Positions 1-8,297 of a stretch of 64,000 nucleotides of DNA are shown here, in pieces (within the stretch, counting starts at the first letter, position 1; each line of letters starts with the position of its first letter). The translations under genes were made by a program, and so were the position numbers. Where the stretch lies: assembly GCA_963704355.1 (NCBI GenBank), contig OY969891.1, positions 4,030,001 through 4,094,000 of the forward strand, given 5' to 3'. Source of the stretch: Bog-473 sp963704355 (lineage in GTDB: Bacteria > Actinomycetota > Acidimicrobiia > Acidimicrobiales > RAAP-2). The notes beneath the pieces are model-generated. The model was not told the origin of the DNA. It did not search any database and was given only the letters and a program-made list of their open reading frames with translations.

Positions 1-567
1 CCATGCCTTCGGGTTGGTCGCTGCGTGCTTGCGGTCGGCCACCGCCACGCGCCCCAGGTCCTCACTGGTCGCTCCTGTCACGTGCAGGTAACGCTGGGCT
101 GCCATGGCCACCCACGACGCCGGCGTGAGCAACCCGACCGGCAGGTAGGACGCCATGTGCGCGTTCTCGGCGTTCGGCATCGGGGGCCGGCCCTGTACCC
201 CGGCGCCGAAGCGGTTGCCCGAGCGCTCGTTAAACGCCCGGTAGCACACGACCACGTCGGCGACGCCCGAAGAGACCGCGAGCGCGGCCTGCTGAATGGT
301 GGCGCATGCTGCACCACCGCCGTAGTGGATGCGGCTGAAGAACGTGAGATCGCCGACGCCCAGGCTGCGGGCGATGTCGATGTCGGGGTTGGTGTCGGAG
401 GAGAACGTGACCATGCCCTGCACCTCCGAGGGCGCGATGCCCGCGTCCCCGAGGGCGGAGGCGACGGCCTCGACCGCCAATCGCAATTCCGAGCGACCCG
501 AGTCCTTCGAGAATTCCGTGGCGCCGATGCCGGCGATGGCGGTGGTGCCGGAGAACGAGTGCGGCAT
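1..567 (-). CDS. SCP-x/lipid-transfer-type thiolase (Ltp2-like aldolase), N-terminal part
   Basis: The gene runs off the left edge, so only the first 189 residues (MPHSFSGTTAIAGIGATEF...) are visible. The N-terminal thiolase pattern (AIAGIGATEFSK, then a Gly/Ala-rich GGGAACATIQQAALAV segment near residue 85) is that of the SCP-x/lipid-transfer thiolase family. In mycobacteria Ltp2, a member of this family, carries out the retro-aldol cleavage that removes the last propionyl unit of the sterol side chain together with the DUF35 domain of ChsH2. The start ATG overlaps the stop of the upstream MaoC gene by one base (TGATG), so it is the last visible gene of the operon. Role as an Ltp2 counterpart is inferred from gene order; family membership is clear. 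Confidence 0.85.
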   Translation of the reverse strand, partial: MPHSFSGTTAIAGIGATEFSKDSGRSELRLAVEAVASALGDAGIAPSEVQGMVTFSSDTNPDIDIARSLGVGDLTFFSRIHYGGGAACATIQQAALAVSSGVADVVVCYRAFNERSGNRFGAGVQGRPPMPNAENAHMASYLPVGLLTPASWVAMAAQRYLHVTGATSEDLGRVAVADRKHAATNPKAW

Positions 568-1067
568 CAGGCGGACCCTCCCCCACCGCCTGCGCTCCCG
601 CCGTCCTCGCCGTCCTCGCCGAGCGGCAGGATCACTTGGACGGTGCCCGTCACGTGGTCGCCCAGGTCGTTGGCGCCGCGGATCGAGACGGTGACCACAC
701 CGCTCCGGCCGTCGTCGCCGAGCGGGCCCTTGTCGGTGACCGAGCCGGTCAGCGTCATGGTGGAGTCGGGGTGGTTGGGCGCGCCGAGGCGGATGTTCAC
801 CTCGGCCAGCCGGCTGCGCGGCCCCGACCAGTCGGTGACGTAGCGACCGACCAGCCCGTTCGTCGTGAGGATGTTCATGAAGATGTCCTTCGAGCCGCGG
901 TCGCCGGCCAGGATGTGGTCGTGGTGCACGTCCTGGTAGTCGCGGCTGGCGATGGCGCCCGACACAATCAGCGTGCGGGTGATCGGCAGCACCAGCGTGG
1001 GCAGCTCGTCGCCCACCGACACGTCGAAAAAGGTGGGCCCGGCCGCGGCGGATGCCTTCGCCATCAT
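567..1067 (-). CDS. MaoC-like enoyl-CoA hydratase (ChsH1-like)
   Basis: 166-residue single hot-dog protein. It carries the hydratase-2 motif ASRDYQDVHHDH near residue 40, with the conserved Asp and His of R-specific enoyl-CoA hydratases, and ends in a Gly/Ser-rich tail. In the mycobacterial igr system ChsH1 supplies the catalytic residues of a heteromeric hydratase whose partner ChsH2 has a MaoC-like domain without them; the same division is suggested here by the MaoC-DUF35 gene two positions upstream. The ATG at 1067 overlaps the stop of the preceding acyl-CoA dehydrogenase (ATGA); a second ATG follows directly. Translational coupling to both neighbours supports one operon. Substrate (steroid side-chain enoyl-CoA) is inferred. 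Confidence 0.88.
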   Translation of the reverse strand: MMAKASAAAGPTFFDVSVGDELPTLVLPITRTLIVSGAIASRDYQDVHHDHILAGDRGSKDIFMNILTTNGLVGRYVTDWSGPRSRLAEVNIRLGAPNHPDSTMTLTGSVTDKGPLGDDGRSGVVTVSIRGANDLGDHVTGTVQVILPLGEDGEDGGSAGGGGGSA

Positions 1068-2215
1068 CGCGCCGCCTCCGACTCGGCTTTCGCCAGCGCG
1101 TCCGCGGCAATGGCGGCTCCGAGCTTCGAGAGCTGCGCGCTCGGCCCGCCCAAGAGCAATTCGATCTGCTTGCCCCACAGGAAGTACCGGTGGATCGGGT
1201 ACGTGATGTCGGCGCCCATGCCGCCGTGCAGGTGCTGGGTGGCGTGCACCGCCCGCTGGCCGCGTTCGGAGGCCTGCCACTTGGCGACCCGCGCCGCCTC
1301 CGTCGCGTCGCGGCCGGTGTCGTAGCGCCACGCCGCGTTCTGCCACGTGACCCGCATCGCCTCGATGTCGATGGCGGCGTCCGCCGCTCGCAGCATCGTG
1401 CCCTGGAACGTCGAGAGCGGCCGGCCGAACTGGTGGCGCGTGTTGAGGTACGAAGCGGTCTGGGTCAGCGCCGCCTCGCACACGCCCACCTGCAGCGCGC
1501 ACAACCCGATCGCCGCGGCCATGAGCAGGTCGTCGAGGGCGGCCCGCCCCGCCGCGGGTGCCGCGAGGATCTCCTCGGGCCCGATGCGCACGGCGGCGAG
1601 GTGCAGATGCGGGTGGATCTCGCGGTTGGTGGTCACCGTGCGCTCGAGCGCGACGCCGGCGGCCTGGGGGTCGACGAGCGCGAGGAGCACGCCCCCGTCC
1701 CCGGTGTGGGCCGGCACGACGATGCGCGCGGCGAGGTGCGCCTGCGGCACGGCCAGTTCCGTGCCTTCGAGCACCCACCCATCGTCCGCCGCGGTGGCGC
1801 GCACGGGCGGCGTGGACGTCGGGCTGGCCGAGCTCCCGGTCAACGCGGCGCTGAGGACCGTCTCGCCGGCGACGACGCCGGGCAGCCAGCGCGTTCGTTG
1901 GGCGGCCGAGCCGAACCGGGCGATCGGGAGCGCGCCCAGCACGAGCGTCGTCCACAGCGGCACTGGCGCCACCGAGTTGCCCTGCGCCTCAATGAGCAGG
2001 CCGAGCTCCATGAGGCCTTGACCGGCCCCGCCCTCGGACTCGGGCACGGCGAGGCCGAGGAGGTCGGCATCCGCCAGCGCGCGCCACAAGTCACGGTCGA
2101 TCCGGTCGTCGCTGCGCTCCACCGCGCCGACGCGTTCGGGGTCCACCAGGCCGGCGAACAGGCCGGTCGCCGCCTCCGAGACGGCCAGCTGCTCGTCGCC
2201 GAAACCGAAGTCCAT
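1064..2215 (-). CDS. Acyl-CoA dehydrogenase, ChsE1/FadE28-like subunit
   Basis: 383 residues starting MDFGFGDEQLAVSEAATGLF. The N-terminal helical, middle beta and C-terminal helical ACAD domains are all present; the C-terminus has the family blocks NTRHQFGRPLSTFQ (FAD/adenine region) and QHLHGGMGADITYPIHRYF. In actinobacterial steroid side-chain catabolism these enzymes work as heterotetramers of two different subunits encoded side by side; the partner here is the ChsE2-like gene at 3321-4498. The ATG overlaps the stop of the MaoC-DUF35 gene (TGATG) and the end overlaps the MaoC start (ATGA). Assignment as the ChsE1-type subunit rests on length, sequence style and operon position. Confidence 0.87.
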   Translation of the reverse strand: MDFGFGDEQLAVSEAATGLFAGLVDPERVGAVERSDDRIDRDLWRALADADLLGLAVPESEGGAGQGLMELGLLIEAQGNSVAPVPLWTTLVLGALPIARFGSAAQRTRWLPGVVAGETVLSAALTGSSASPTSTPPVRATAADDGWVLEGTELAVPQAHLAARIVVPAHTGDGGVLLALVDPQAAGVALERTVTTNREIHPHLHLAAVRIGPEEILAAPAAGRAALDDLLMAAAIGLCALQVGVCEAALTQTASYLNTRHQFGRPLSTFQGTMLRAADAAIDIEAMRVTWQNAAWRYDTGRDATEAARVAKWQASERGQRAVHATQHLHGGMGADITYPIHRYFLWGKQIELLLGGPSAQLSKLGAAIAADALAKAESEAAR

Positions 2216-3324
2216 CAGTCCTCCTCCCCGGCGGCCGCGCCCGCCGGCACGAAGACCGGGAGCGACAGCTCGTCGTCGTGATCGACCAACTCGGCGCGCA
2301 GCGCCATCCCGATCCGGATGTCGTCGTGCTCGACCTGGCCCAGGTTGGCCACGACCCGGGTGCCCTCCTCGAGCTCGATCAGGCCGATCGGCAGCGGGTA
2401 CTCGAACGACGGCACCTGGGGGTAGTGCACGACGACGTAGGAGTACAGCGTCCCGCGGCCGCTCGAGATGACCGTGTCCCACTCGAGCGACCCGCAGACC
2501 GCGCACGCCGGCAGCGGCGGGTGGCGCAGCGCGCCGCACGAGGTGCAGCGCTGGATGAGCAGCTCGTGGGCGCGGGCCCCCTCGAACCAGAACGCGTTGT
2601 CCTGGGTGAGGGCGGGGCGTGGGCGCAGCGGGCGAGGTGGCTTGCGGTCCTGCGGCAGGAACTTGAGGATGCGAAAGCGCATGGTGGCCACCGGCTCGCC
2701 GGCGTCGAAGAGCGCCTGCACCTGCTCGGGCGCCACCGGCGCCGGCGGCACGTCGGCCTCGGGCACCGCGACGAAGTCCAGTCGCGTGGTGAGGAAGCGC
2801 CCCGTGCCGAGCCCGGTGCGCTTGGGGTCCGAGACGGACTCGATCACCGAGCGCACCAGCACGCGATCGCCTCTCACCAGGGGGCGCCCGTAGCGCTGCT
2901 CGCAGTTGGTGGCGACGACCGAGGTCAACCCCTCGTCATCGAGCAGCTTCATCAACCGGTCGTTGGGCCCGTCGCCTTGCGAGGCGCCCGCCGCCCGGGC
3001 CGTCTCGATGTCGTTGGACGCCTTCAGTCCCCGCATGATCCAGGCCTGCAACATGGTCGGTGGGGCGACGAGCTCGTCGTACCCGGCCTGGCGCGCCGCG
3101 ACGTCGGAGACGTAGACCGGGTTCTCGTCGCCCATGGCCTCGACCCAGTGGCGGATCATGGGCAGGTTCACCGCATCGGGCGACAGGTTGGGCGGGCCGG
3201 AGATTGAGCCGACCAGCTCCATCAGCTCCGCGCTGTGATCGGGGTAGGAGGCCAGTTCCTCGAAGCGCTCGGATCCGTTCGAGCCGGTCGACCCGTTCGA
3301 CGCGCGTGCGGCGGCGGCGCTCAC
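2215..3324 (-). CDS. MaoC-like domain fused to DUF35 zinc-ribbon/OB domain (ChsH2-like)
   Basis: 369 residues. Residues 1-190 form a MaoC-like hot-dog segment (...HWVEAMGDENPVYVSD...). The C-terminal part is a DUF35 module: a four-Cys zinc ribbon (CTSCGALRHPPLPACAVCGS near residue 265) followed by the OB-fold (YSYVVVHYPQVPSF..., then PIGLIELEEGTRVVAN). This exact fusion is the hallmark of mycobacterial ChsH2, whose MaoC half pairs with ChsH1 and whose DUF35 half docks the aldolase Ltp2. All three partners are encoded here in order. The start is GTG at 3324; it would overlap the stop of the upstream ACAD as GTGA if the single-base frameshift there is corrected. Strong family call; steroid substrate inferred. 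Confidence 0.88.
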   Translation of the reverse strand: MSAAAARASNGSTGSNGSERFEELASYPDHSAELMELVGSISGPPNLSPDAVNLPMIRHWVEAMGDENPVYVSDVAARQAGYDELVAPPTMLQAWIMRGLKASNDIETARAAGASQGDGPNDRLMKLLDDEGLTSVVATNCEQRYGRPLVRGDRVLVRSVIESVSDPKRTGLGTGRFLTTRLDFVAVPEADVPPAPVAPEQVQALFDAGEPVATMRFRILKFLPQDRKPPRPLRPRPALTQDNAFWFEGARAHELLIQRCTSCGALRHPPLPACAVCGSLEWDTVISSGRGTLYSYVVVHYPQVPSFEYPLPIGLIELEEGTRVVANLGQVEHDDIRIGMALRAELVDHDDELSLPVFVPAGAAAGEED

Positions 3325-4498
3325 CGCGCCCCCGCGTCATGCCCAGCCCGGCCGTGGCGACGATCTCGCGCTGCACCTCGTTGACCCCGCCGCCGAACGT
3401 GTTCACCTGCGCCTGGCGCCCCGTCGCCTCGAGCCGTCCCCGCAGGAGCGCGCCGGGCGACCCGGGCGTCAGGTAGCCGGCCGCACCGACGACGCCCGAG
3501 AGCAGACGGGCGACCTCGAGGATGCGCTCGGTCCCGAACACCTTGATCGACGACGACTCGGCCCCTGTGAGCTCGCCGTCCGCCACGTGTACCGCCATGC
3601 GCCAGTTGAGCAGCCACATGGCATCGAGCTCGGCCTTGCACTTGGCCAGGTCCATCTGCACCCAGCCCTGCTCGATCACCGTGTGGCCCTCGTCCGTCGG
3701 CTGGGTGGCCGCCCAGTTCACGACCTCTTCGTACAGCGAGAGGGCGAGGCCGCTCCACGCCGCCAACCCGACCCGCTCGTGGTTGAGCTGGGTGGTGATC
3801 ATCCGCCAGCCCTCGTTCTCCTCTCCCACCCGGTTCGCCACCGGCACGCGCACGTTGTCGTAGAACGTCTGCGTCGTGGTGAGGCCGCCGACCGTGTTGA
3901 TGATGGAGCACGCAAATCCCGGCGTCGCCGTGGGCACGCACAGGATCGAGATGCCCTTGTGCTTCGGCGCGTCGGGATCGGTGCGCACGGCCAGCCAGAC
4001 GTAGTCGGCCATGTCGGCCCCGGAGGTGAAGATCTTCGCCCCGTTCACCACGTATTCCTCGCCGTCGCGCAAGGCCCGGGTGCGCAACGAGGCCAGGTCG
4101 GTCCCCGCCTCGGGCTCGGTATAGCCGATGGCGAAGTTGAGCTCGCCGGCGAGGATCTTGGGCAGGAAGAACGCCTTCTGCTCGTCGGTGCCGAAGCGCA
4201 TGATCGTCGGGCCGACCGTGTTGATGGTGACGAAGGGGAACGGCGCACCGGCGCGCCGGGTCTCGTCGAAGAAGATGAACTGGTCGGTGGCGGGCCGGCC
4301 CTGCCCCCCGAACTCGCTCGGCCAGCCGATGCCGAGCCAGCCGTCCTTACCGATCTGGCGCACGACCTCGAGCCAGGCGTCGCCGCCCTCGCCACCCCCG
4401 GCCAGACCCTGGCGCACCTCGTCGGTCAGCAGCTCGGCGTAGTAGTGCCGCAGCTCGGCGCGCAGCTGCTGTTGCTCGGGGCTCTCTTCGAGGAACAT
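3321..4498 (-). CDS. Acyl-CoA dehydrogenase, ChsE2/FadE29-like subunit (frameshifted at 3' end)
   Basis: Starts MFLEESPEQQQLRAELRHYY at an ATG. It has the full ACAD core: YTEPEAGTDLASLRTRA (substrate/FAD loop), KIFTSGADMADYVWLA, and the C-terminal TFGGGVNEVQREIVATAGLG typical of FadE29-type subunits. Directly after GLGMTRG the frame fails to stop and runs on through the next gene to 2936, giving a nonsensical tail. One extra C in the run of five at 3327-3331 would place a TGA at 3321-3323, giving a 392-residue protein and a GTGA junction with the ChsH2-like gene like every other junction in the operon. A frameshift from a homopolymer error or a real mutation is therefore likely. First gene of the operon, with a KstR-like operator 64 bases upstream. 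Confidence 0.85.
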
Positions 4499-4561
4499 CG
4501 TGGGGCAGCCTCGCGTGCTCGCCGCGGTCCCTGCCAGGTCAAGGCCGCGCTCGCCCAAAAA

Positions 4562-4575
4562 TGTAACACGTTCTC
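4562..4575 (-). promoter_or_regulatory. KstR-like operator before the igr-like operon
   Basis: TGTAACACGTTCTC matches the mycobacterial KstR pattern TnnAACnnGTTnnA at seven of eight fixed positions (the last A is C). It lies 64 bases upstream of the ChsE2-like ATG, where a TetR-type repressor of steroid catabolism would act. Two related sites occur in this window before other catabolic units. Confidence 0.6.
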
Positions 4576-4621
4576 GTTTCGCCGGGCCGCGGTGGGCGGC
4601 GAACCCCGAGGGTTCTGGGCC

Positions 4622-5053
4622 TCAGCCCGCCTCGCCCAGCGCCAACGGGCCCAGCACGCCGAGCCAGTGGTTCCAGCCCTCCTCGTGCGAGGGGCGGAAC
4701 CGCTCGGGCAAGCCGCGGTGCGTGAGCGTGACGACGGTGTCGTCCCCGTCCTCTTCCAGGACGACCTCGACCATGCTGCTCCCGGGAGGGAGGTCGGGTT
4801 CGTCGAGCACGCCCCAGGAGAAGACGACCCGGTACGGGGGGTCGACCTCCACGAAGGTCCCGCGGGCCCGGCCGCCGCCGCGGACGTCGAGCGCGAGGCT
4901 TCCGCCCGGGCGAGCGTCGAGCTCTGCGGTCTCGGCGAGCCACCGCACCGCCAGCGTCGCGTCGGTGAAGTACGGGAACACGACGTCGGGCGGCGCGGCG
5001 ATGCGGACACTGGCCGTCAGCGGCGGTGACGGCGTCGCGGGGGGTGTGGTCAT
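4622..5053 (-). CDS. SRPBCC/AHSA1-type START-fold protein
   Basis: 143 residues of the SRPBCC (AHSA1, activator-of-Hsp90-ATPase-like) fold: an N-terminal strand and helix (TASVRIAAPPDVVFPYFTDA), a central block RPGGSLALDVRGGG and the closing helix HEEGWNHWLGVLG. Such proteins are small ligand-binding cavities, and many are encoded next to an ArsR-type repressor as here. The ATG overlaps the ArsR stop (ATGA, 5050-5053), so the two are translated together. No catalytic function can be read from the sequence. It sits between the two halves of the steroid island but has its own upstream operator. Confidence 0.82.
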   Translation of the reverse strand: MTTPPATPSPPLTASVRIAAPPDVVFPYFTDATLAVRWLAETAELDARPGGSLALDVRGGGRARGTFVEVDPPYRVVFSWGVLDEPDLPPGSSMVEVVLEEDGDDTVVTLTHRGLPERFRPSHEEGWNHWLGVLGPLALGEAG

Positions 5054-5412
5054 GGCACTCGCTTTCTCGGTCGTCTCGGGTGGTCGTGCTCGACCGCTTG
5101 CTTCAGTCGCTCCAGTGCGTCGGGCCAGAACTCGTCGAGGAGGTCGCGGACCGGCTCGAGCGAGTCGCGGCGGAACCGGTACAGGCGGCGGGTGCCCTCG
5201 CGCCGCTCCTCGACGAGACCCGCCCGCTTGAGCACGGTCAGGTGCTGGCTGACCCCCTGCTGGGTCAGCGCGAAGTGTGCAGCGATCTCCCCCGCCGGCA
5301 ACTCGTCGACGCGGATGAGCCGGATGATGTCGCGTCGGTTGGGATCGGCCAGCGCCCGCAGGACCGCATCGGGTCCTGCGGGCGCTTCGGTCTCGTCGGA
5401 TCCCGGCATCAT
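5050..5412 (-). CDS. ArsR-family winged-helix transcriptional regulator
   Basis: 120 residues with the ArsR winged helix: LRALADPNRRDIIRLI, then the recognition helix region LTQQGVSQHLTVLKRAGLV and the wing EERREGTRRLYRFRR. No metal-binding Cys pair is seen, so it belongs to the non-metal ArsR group that commonly controls SRPBCC genes. An AGGAGA ribosome site lies about 12 bases before the ATG at 5412; a second ATG follows at 5409. The downstream SRPBCC gene overlaps by four bases and another SRPBCC gene lies 37 bases upstream on the same strand. It probably binds the palindrome at 5941-5954 and controls all three genes. Confidence 0.87.
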   Translation of the reverse strand: MMPGSDETEAPAGPDAVLRALADPNRRDIIRLIRVDELPAGEIAAHFALTQQGVSQHLTVLKRAGLVEERREGTRRLYRFRRDSLEPVRDLLDEFWPDALERLKQAVEHDHPRRPRKRVP

Positions 5413-5449
5413 CGGCCCATTCTCCTGGATTCCGGTTCCGCCGTTGGGG

Positions 5450-5905
5450 TCAAGCGCTCCGATGCGGGCTGCCCTGTCCCGTGTTCACGTACGCCGACAA
5501 GCTGGCCAGGAAGTGTGCCCACCCGGCGAAGCAGAAGTCGTAGCACTCGAGCTGCGGAGTCAGGCCGGCGTGGCGGAACCGCAGCTGGGTCCCCGCTCCT
5601 GCGGGCATCAGCTCGAAGACGATGGTCGTGCCGACCCATTCCGGCGTGTGCGGCGCCCCGAGCACGGTCCACTCGACCCGCTGAGGCGAGAAGGACGCCA
5701 CCTCGATGGAAACGGTGCGGCCCTCGTCGAAGTCGGCCTGGAACACGCCGCCCGCGGCGGCTGATCCCGACGTCGGGCCCCACCACCGGCTGATCCCGTC
5801 AACGGTCGCCAGCGCGCCGATCGCCTGGTCGGGCGAGGGGGTCAGCGCCAGGACGGAGACGAAGTCCTTGGTCTTGGTCTTGGTCTTGGTGGACGTGGTG
5901 CTCAT
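5450..5905 (-). CDS. SRPBCC-family protein, second copy
   Basis: 151 residues of the SRPBCC/AHSA1 fold: FVSVLALTPSPDQAIGAL, ISRWWGPTSGSAAAGGVFQA (the WW-G block of this family) and the C-terminal CFAGWAHFLASLSAYVNTGQ. The N-terminus has a KTKTKTK run encoded by a short tandem repeat at about 5866-5892. A good ribosome site (AAAGGAAATAG) precedes the ATG at 5905. First gene of the SRPBCC-ArsR-SRPBCC cassette; a perfect palindrome lies 36 bases upstream. Ligand unknown. Confidence 0.83.
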   Translation of the reverse strand: MSTTSTKTKTKTKDFVSVLALTPSPDQAIGALATVDGISRWWGPTSGSAAAGGVFQADFDEGRTVSIEVASFSPQRVEWTVLGAPHTPEWVGTTIVFELMPAGAGTQLRFRHAGLTPQLECYDFCFAGWAHFLASLSAYVNTGQGSPHRSA

Positions 5906-5940
5906 GGCTCTATTTCCTTTCTCGGTAGTTCACAACTGAT

Positions 5941-5963
5941 TACTTGTACAAGTATCTACTTGT
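5941..5963 (-). promoter_or_regulatory. Palindromic operator of the SRPBCC-ArsR cassette
   Basis: TACTTGTACAAGTA (5941-5954) is a perfect 14-base palindrome, followed by a further half-site ACTTGT at 5958-5963. It is AT-rich against a GC-rich background and lies 36 bases upstream of the first cassette gene, the usual place for an ArsR operator overlapping a promoter. Binding by the encoded ArsR is inferred. Confidence 0.65.
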
Positions 5964-6018
5964 GATCGACGATTGTCAACTCCCCGTGGAGCGGTCGCGG
6001 GCCGTGCCTATGATCAAC

Positions 6019-6032
6019 TGACACACGTTCTA
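6019..6032 (+). promoter_or_regulatory. KstR-like operator before the P450 operon
   Basis: TGACACACGTTCTA matches TnnAACnnGTTnnA at seven of eight fixed positions (CAC in place of AAC). It lies 60-73 bases before the TTG start of the P450, on the P450 side of the divergent intergenic region. Shared with the sites at 4562 and 19507. Confidence 0.55.
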
Positions 6033-6091
6033 AAAATGACCGCGAAAGGCCAGGCACCACGCATCGGCCTGGGCACGCGAAAGGGGGGACC

Positions 6092-7345
6092 TTGAGCCTC
6101 GAGGAGATCGACCTCATCGACGGGCGGAACTTCGTTGCGGGGGTGCCCCACCAGTGGTTCGCCGAGCTGCGCCGCGAGGCGCCCGTCTTCTGGCACCCCG
6201 AGGAGATCGCCCCGCGCGGCGGCTTCTGGGCCGTCACGCGTTACGACGACTGCGTCCACGTCAACCGCGACTGGGAGCAGTTCTCCTCGGCGCGCCGCGG
6301 CTCGCTCTTCCACGAGATGGAAGAGGACCAACTGGCCCAACAGCGGCTGATGATGGTGAACATGGACCCGACCATGCACACGCGCTATCGCCGCCTCGTC
6401 AACAAGGGCTTCACCCCGAAGATGGTGCGCGACCTCGAGGCGACCATCGTCGGGTACGCGGACGGCATCATCGACTCGGTGTGCGAGCGCGGCACCGCCG
6501 ACTTCGTCGAGGAGATCTCCGCCGAGCTCCCCCTCCTCGTCATCGCCGAGCTCCTCGGTGTGCCCCAGGAGGACCGGCGCATGGTCTTCGACTGGTCCAA
6601 CCGGATGATCGGGTCCGAGGACCCCGAGTACCAGGTCCCGGGCGCGGACCCGGGCGAGGCGGCCGTGCAGGTGTACGGCTACGCGGAGGAGCTGGCCTCC
6701 CAACGGCGCCTGGCCCCCAGGCAGGACCTGGTCTCGGTCCTCATCGATGCCGAGGTGGAGGGCGAGAAGCTCGACCAGCTCGAGCTCGACCTCTTCTTCA
6801 TGCTGCTCGTCGTGGCCGGCAACGAGACCACCCGGAACCTGATGTCGGGCGCCATGACCGCCTTCTTCGACCACCCCGACCAGTGGGAGCTGCTGCGCCA
6901 GCACCGCTCGCTCCTGCCGGGCGCAGTCGAGGAGATGCTGCGCTACGTCACCCCGGTCATGCACTTCCGCCGGACCGCCACCGCGGACATGGAACTGCGC
7001 GGCCAGCAGATCAAGGAGGGCGACAAGATCGTCTTCTGGCACACGTCGGCCAACCGCGACGAGGACGCCTTCGAGAACCCGGACACCTTCGACGTGACGC
7101 GCTCGCCCAACAACCACATCGCCTTCGGCGGCGGCGGGCCGCACTTCTGCCTCGGCGCCAACCTCGCCCGCATGGAGATCATGGTCATGTTCGACCGGCT
7201 GCTCGACCGCGTGCCCGACCTGCGCCTCGACGGCGAAGTCCAGCGCCTCCAGTCGAACTTCATCAACGGCACCAAGCACATCCCGGTCGCGTTCGCACCG
7301 TCCGCCCCTGTCGGGGGCACGCCGCTGCCCGCCCGGGCCCGCTGA
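6092..7345 (+). CDS. Cytochrome P450 (CYP125/CYP142-like)
   Basis: 417 residues with all P450 landmarks: I-helix VAGNETTRN near 240-248, the ExxR-containing EEMLRY near 280, and the haem loop FGGGGPHFCLGANLAR with ligand Cys353. MVNMDPTMHTRYRRLVNKGF is the bacterial class I P450 C-helix region. Style and location (start of an operon with F420-type oxidoreductases, opposite the igr-like operon) suggest a steroid side-chain hydroxylase like CYP125, which starts side-chain oxidation in mycobacteria. The TTG start at 6092 is chosen because a strong GGGGGG-rich ribosome site (AAAGGGGGGACC) precedes it and the protein starts with the usual short lead into the first helix. The exact substrate cannot be read from sequence. 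Confidence 0.9.
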   Translation: MSLEEIDLIDGRNFVAGVPHQWFAELRREAPVFWHPEEIAPRGGFWAVTRYDDCVHVNRDWEQFSSARRGSLFHEMEEDQLAQQRLMMVNMDPTMHTRYRRLVNKGFTPKMVRDLEATIVGYADGIIDSVCERGTADFVEEISAELPLLVIAELLGVPQEDRRMVFDWSNRMIGSEDPEYQVPGADPGEAAVQVYGYAEELASQRRLAPRQDLVSVLIDAEVEGEKLDQLELDLFFMLLVVAGNETTRNLMSGAMTAFFDHPDQWELLRQHRSLLPGAVEEMLRYVTPVMHFRRTATADMELRGQQIKEGDKIVFWHTSANRDEDAFENPDTFDVTRSPNNHIAFGGGGPHFCLGANLARMEIMVMFDRLLDRVPDLRLDGEVQRLQSNFINGTKHIPVAFAPSAPVGGTPLPARAR

Positions 7346-7346
7346 G

Positions 7347-8270
7347 GTGACCCCGACGCCCGGACGCGCCGGAGCGCCGGTGCGCTTCCACCAGGCCGTC
7401 AGCTTCCTGCCCACCCGCCAGGCGGTGCCGCTGGCGAGGGCGTGCAACGAGCTGGGGTACGCGGGCATGTACGTCTCGGACCATCTCTTCAACCCGCGCC
7501 ACCTGTCGTCGCGCTACACCTACTCCGAGCGTGCCGACGGCCACCCCGGCTGGGAGGCGGAGACGCCGTGGCCCGACCCCATGACCCTCATCGCGGGGAT
7601 GGCAACGGTGGCCGAGCACCTCGTCTTCACCACCGGCGTCTACATCGCGCCGGCCCGCGACCTCATCACCGTGGCCAAGTCGGTGGCCACGGCCGCGGTC
7701 GTGTCGGACAACCGGGTGCGCCTCGGCCTCGGCGTGGGCTGGTGCAAGGAGGAGTTCGACCAGACGGGCCAGGACTTCGCCACCCGCGGCAAGCGACTAG
7801 ACGAAATGATCGTCGCGCTGCGCGCCCTGTGGCATGACGGCTGGGTCGAGTTCCACGGCGACTACTACGACGTCCCGGAGTGCCAGATGCTCCCCGCCCC
7901 CACCGAGGTGGTCCCGATCATCGGCGGTGGGCACTCCCCGGTGGCGCTGCGCCGCGCCGCCGCCTTGTGCGACGGCTGGATCGCCGCCGGCGCCTACAGC
8001 GAGGAGGACGCCTGGATGCACCTGGCCAACCTGCGCGAGGCGCTCAAGAAGGCGGGCCGCCAGGACGAGGACTTCACCGTCTACATGTCGCTCAACGAGC
8101 GCCCCGACCCAGATCTCTACCGGCGCTTTGCCGACGCCGGCGTGACCGACATGGTGTGCGCGCCCTGGATGTTCGTCGACGTCGCGCCGGGCACGCCCGA
8201 TGACGAGGCGCTGGCGGCCCGTTTGGGCGCGGTGCGCTGGTTCGCCGACGAGATCATCGCCAACGTCTGA
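7347..8270 (+). CDS. Luciferase-like (LLM) F420-dependent oxidoreductase, first copy
   Basis: 307 residues of the luciferase-like TIM barrel: LARACNELGYAGMYVSDHLF at strand/helix 2, a TLIAGMATVAEHLVFTTGVY block, and RVRLGLGVGWCKEEFDQTGQ, the family signature after the cofactor-binding strand. Actinobacterial members of this group use reduced coenzyme F420. The GTG start lies one base after the P450 stop, so the two are coupled. Partner enzymes for F420 synthesis (CofD, CofE) are encoded at 41.6-43.2 kb. The reaction is unknown; the operon suggests oxidation or reduction of a steroid-derived intermediate. Confidence 0.86.
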   Translation: MTPTPGRAGAPVRFHQAVSFLPTRQAVPLARACNELGYAGMYVSDHLFNPRHLSSRYTYSERADGHPGWEAETPWPDPMTLIAGMATVAEHLVFTTGVYIAPARDLITVAKSVATAAVVSDNRVRLGLGVGWCKEEFDQTGQDFATRGKRLDEMIVALRALWHDGWVEFHGDYYDVPECQMLPAPTEVVPIIGGGHSPVALRRAAALCDGWIAAGAYSEEDAWMHLANLREALKKAGRQDEDFTVYMSLNERPDPDLYRRFADAGVTDMVCAPWMFVDVAPGTPDDEALAARLGAVRWFADEIIANV

Positions 8271-8297
8271 CGCCGAGGATCGCGAGAGGAGCCCTAC

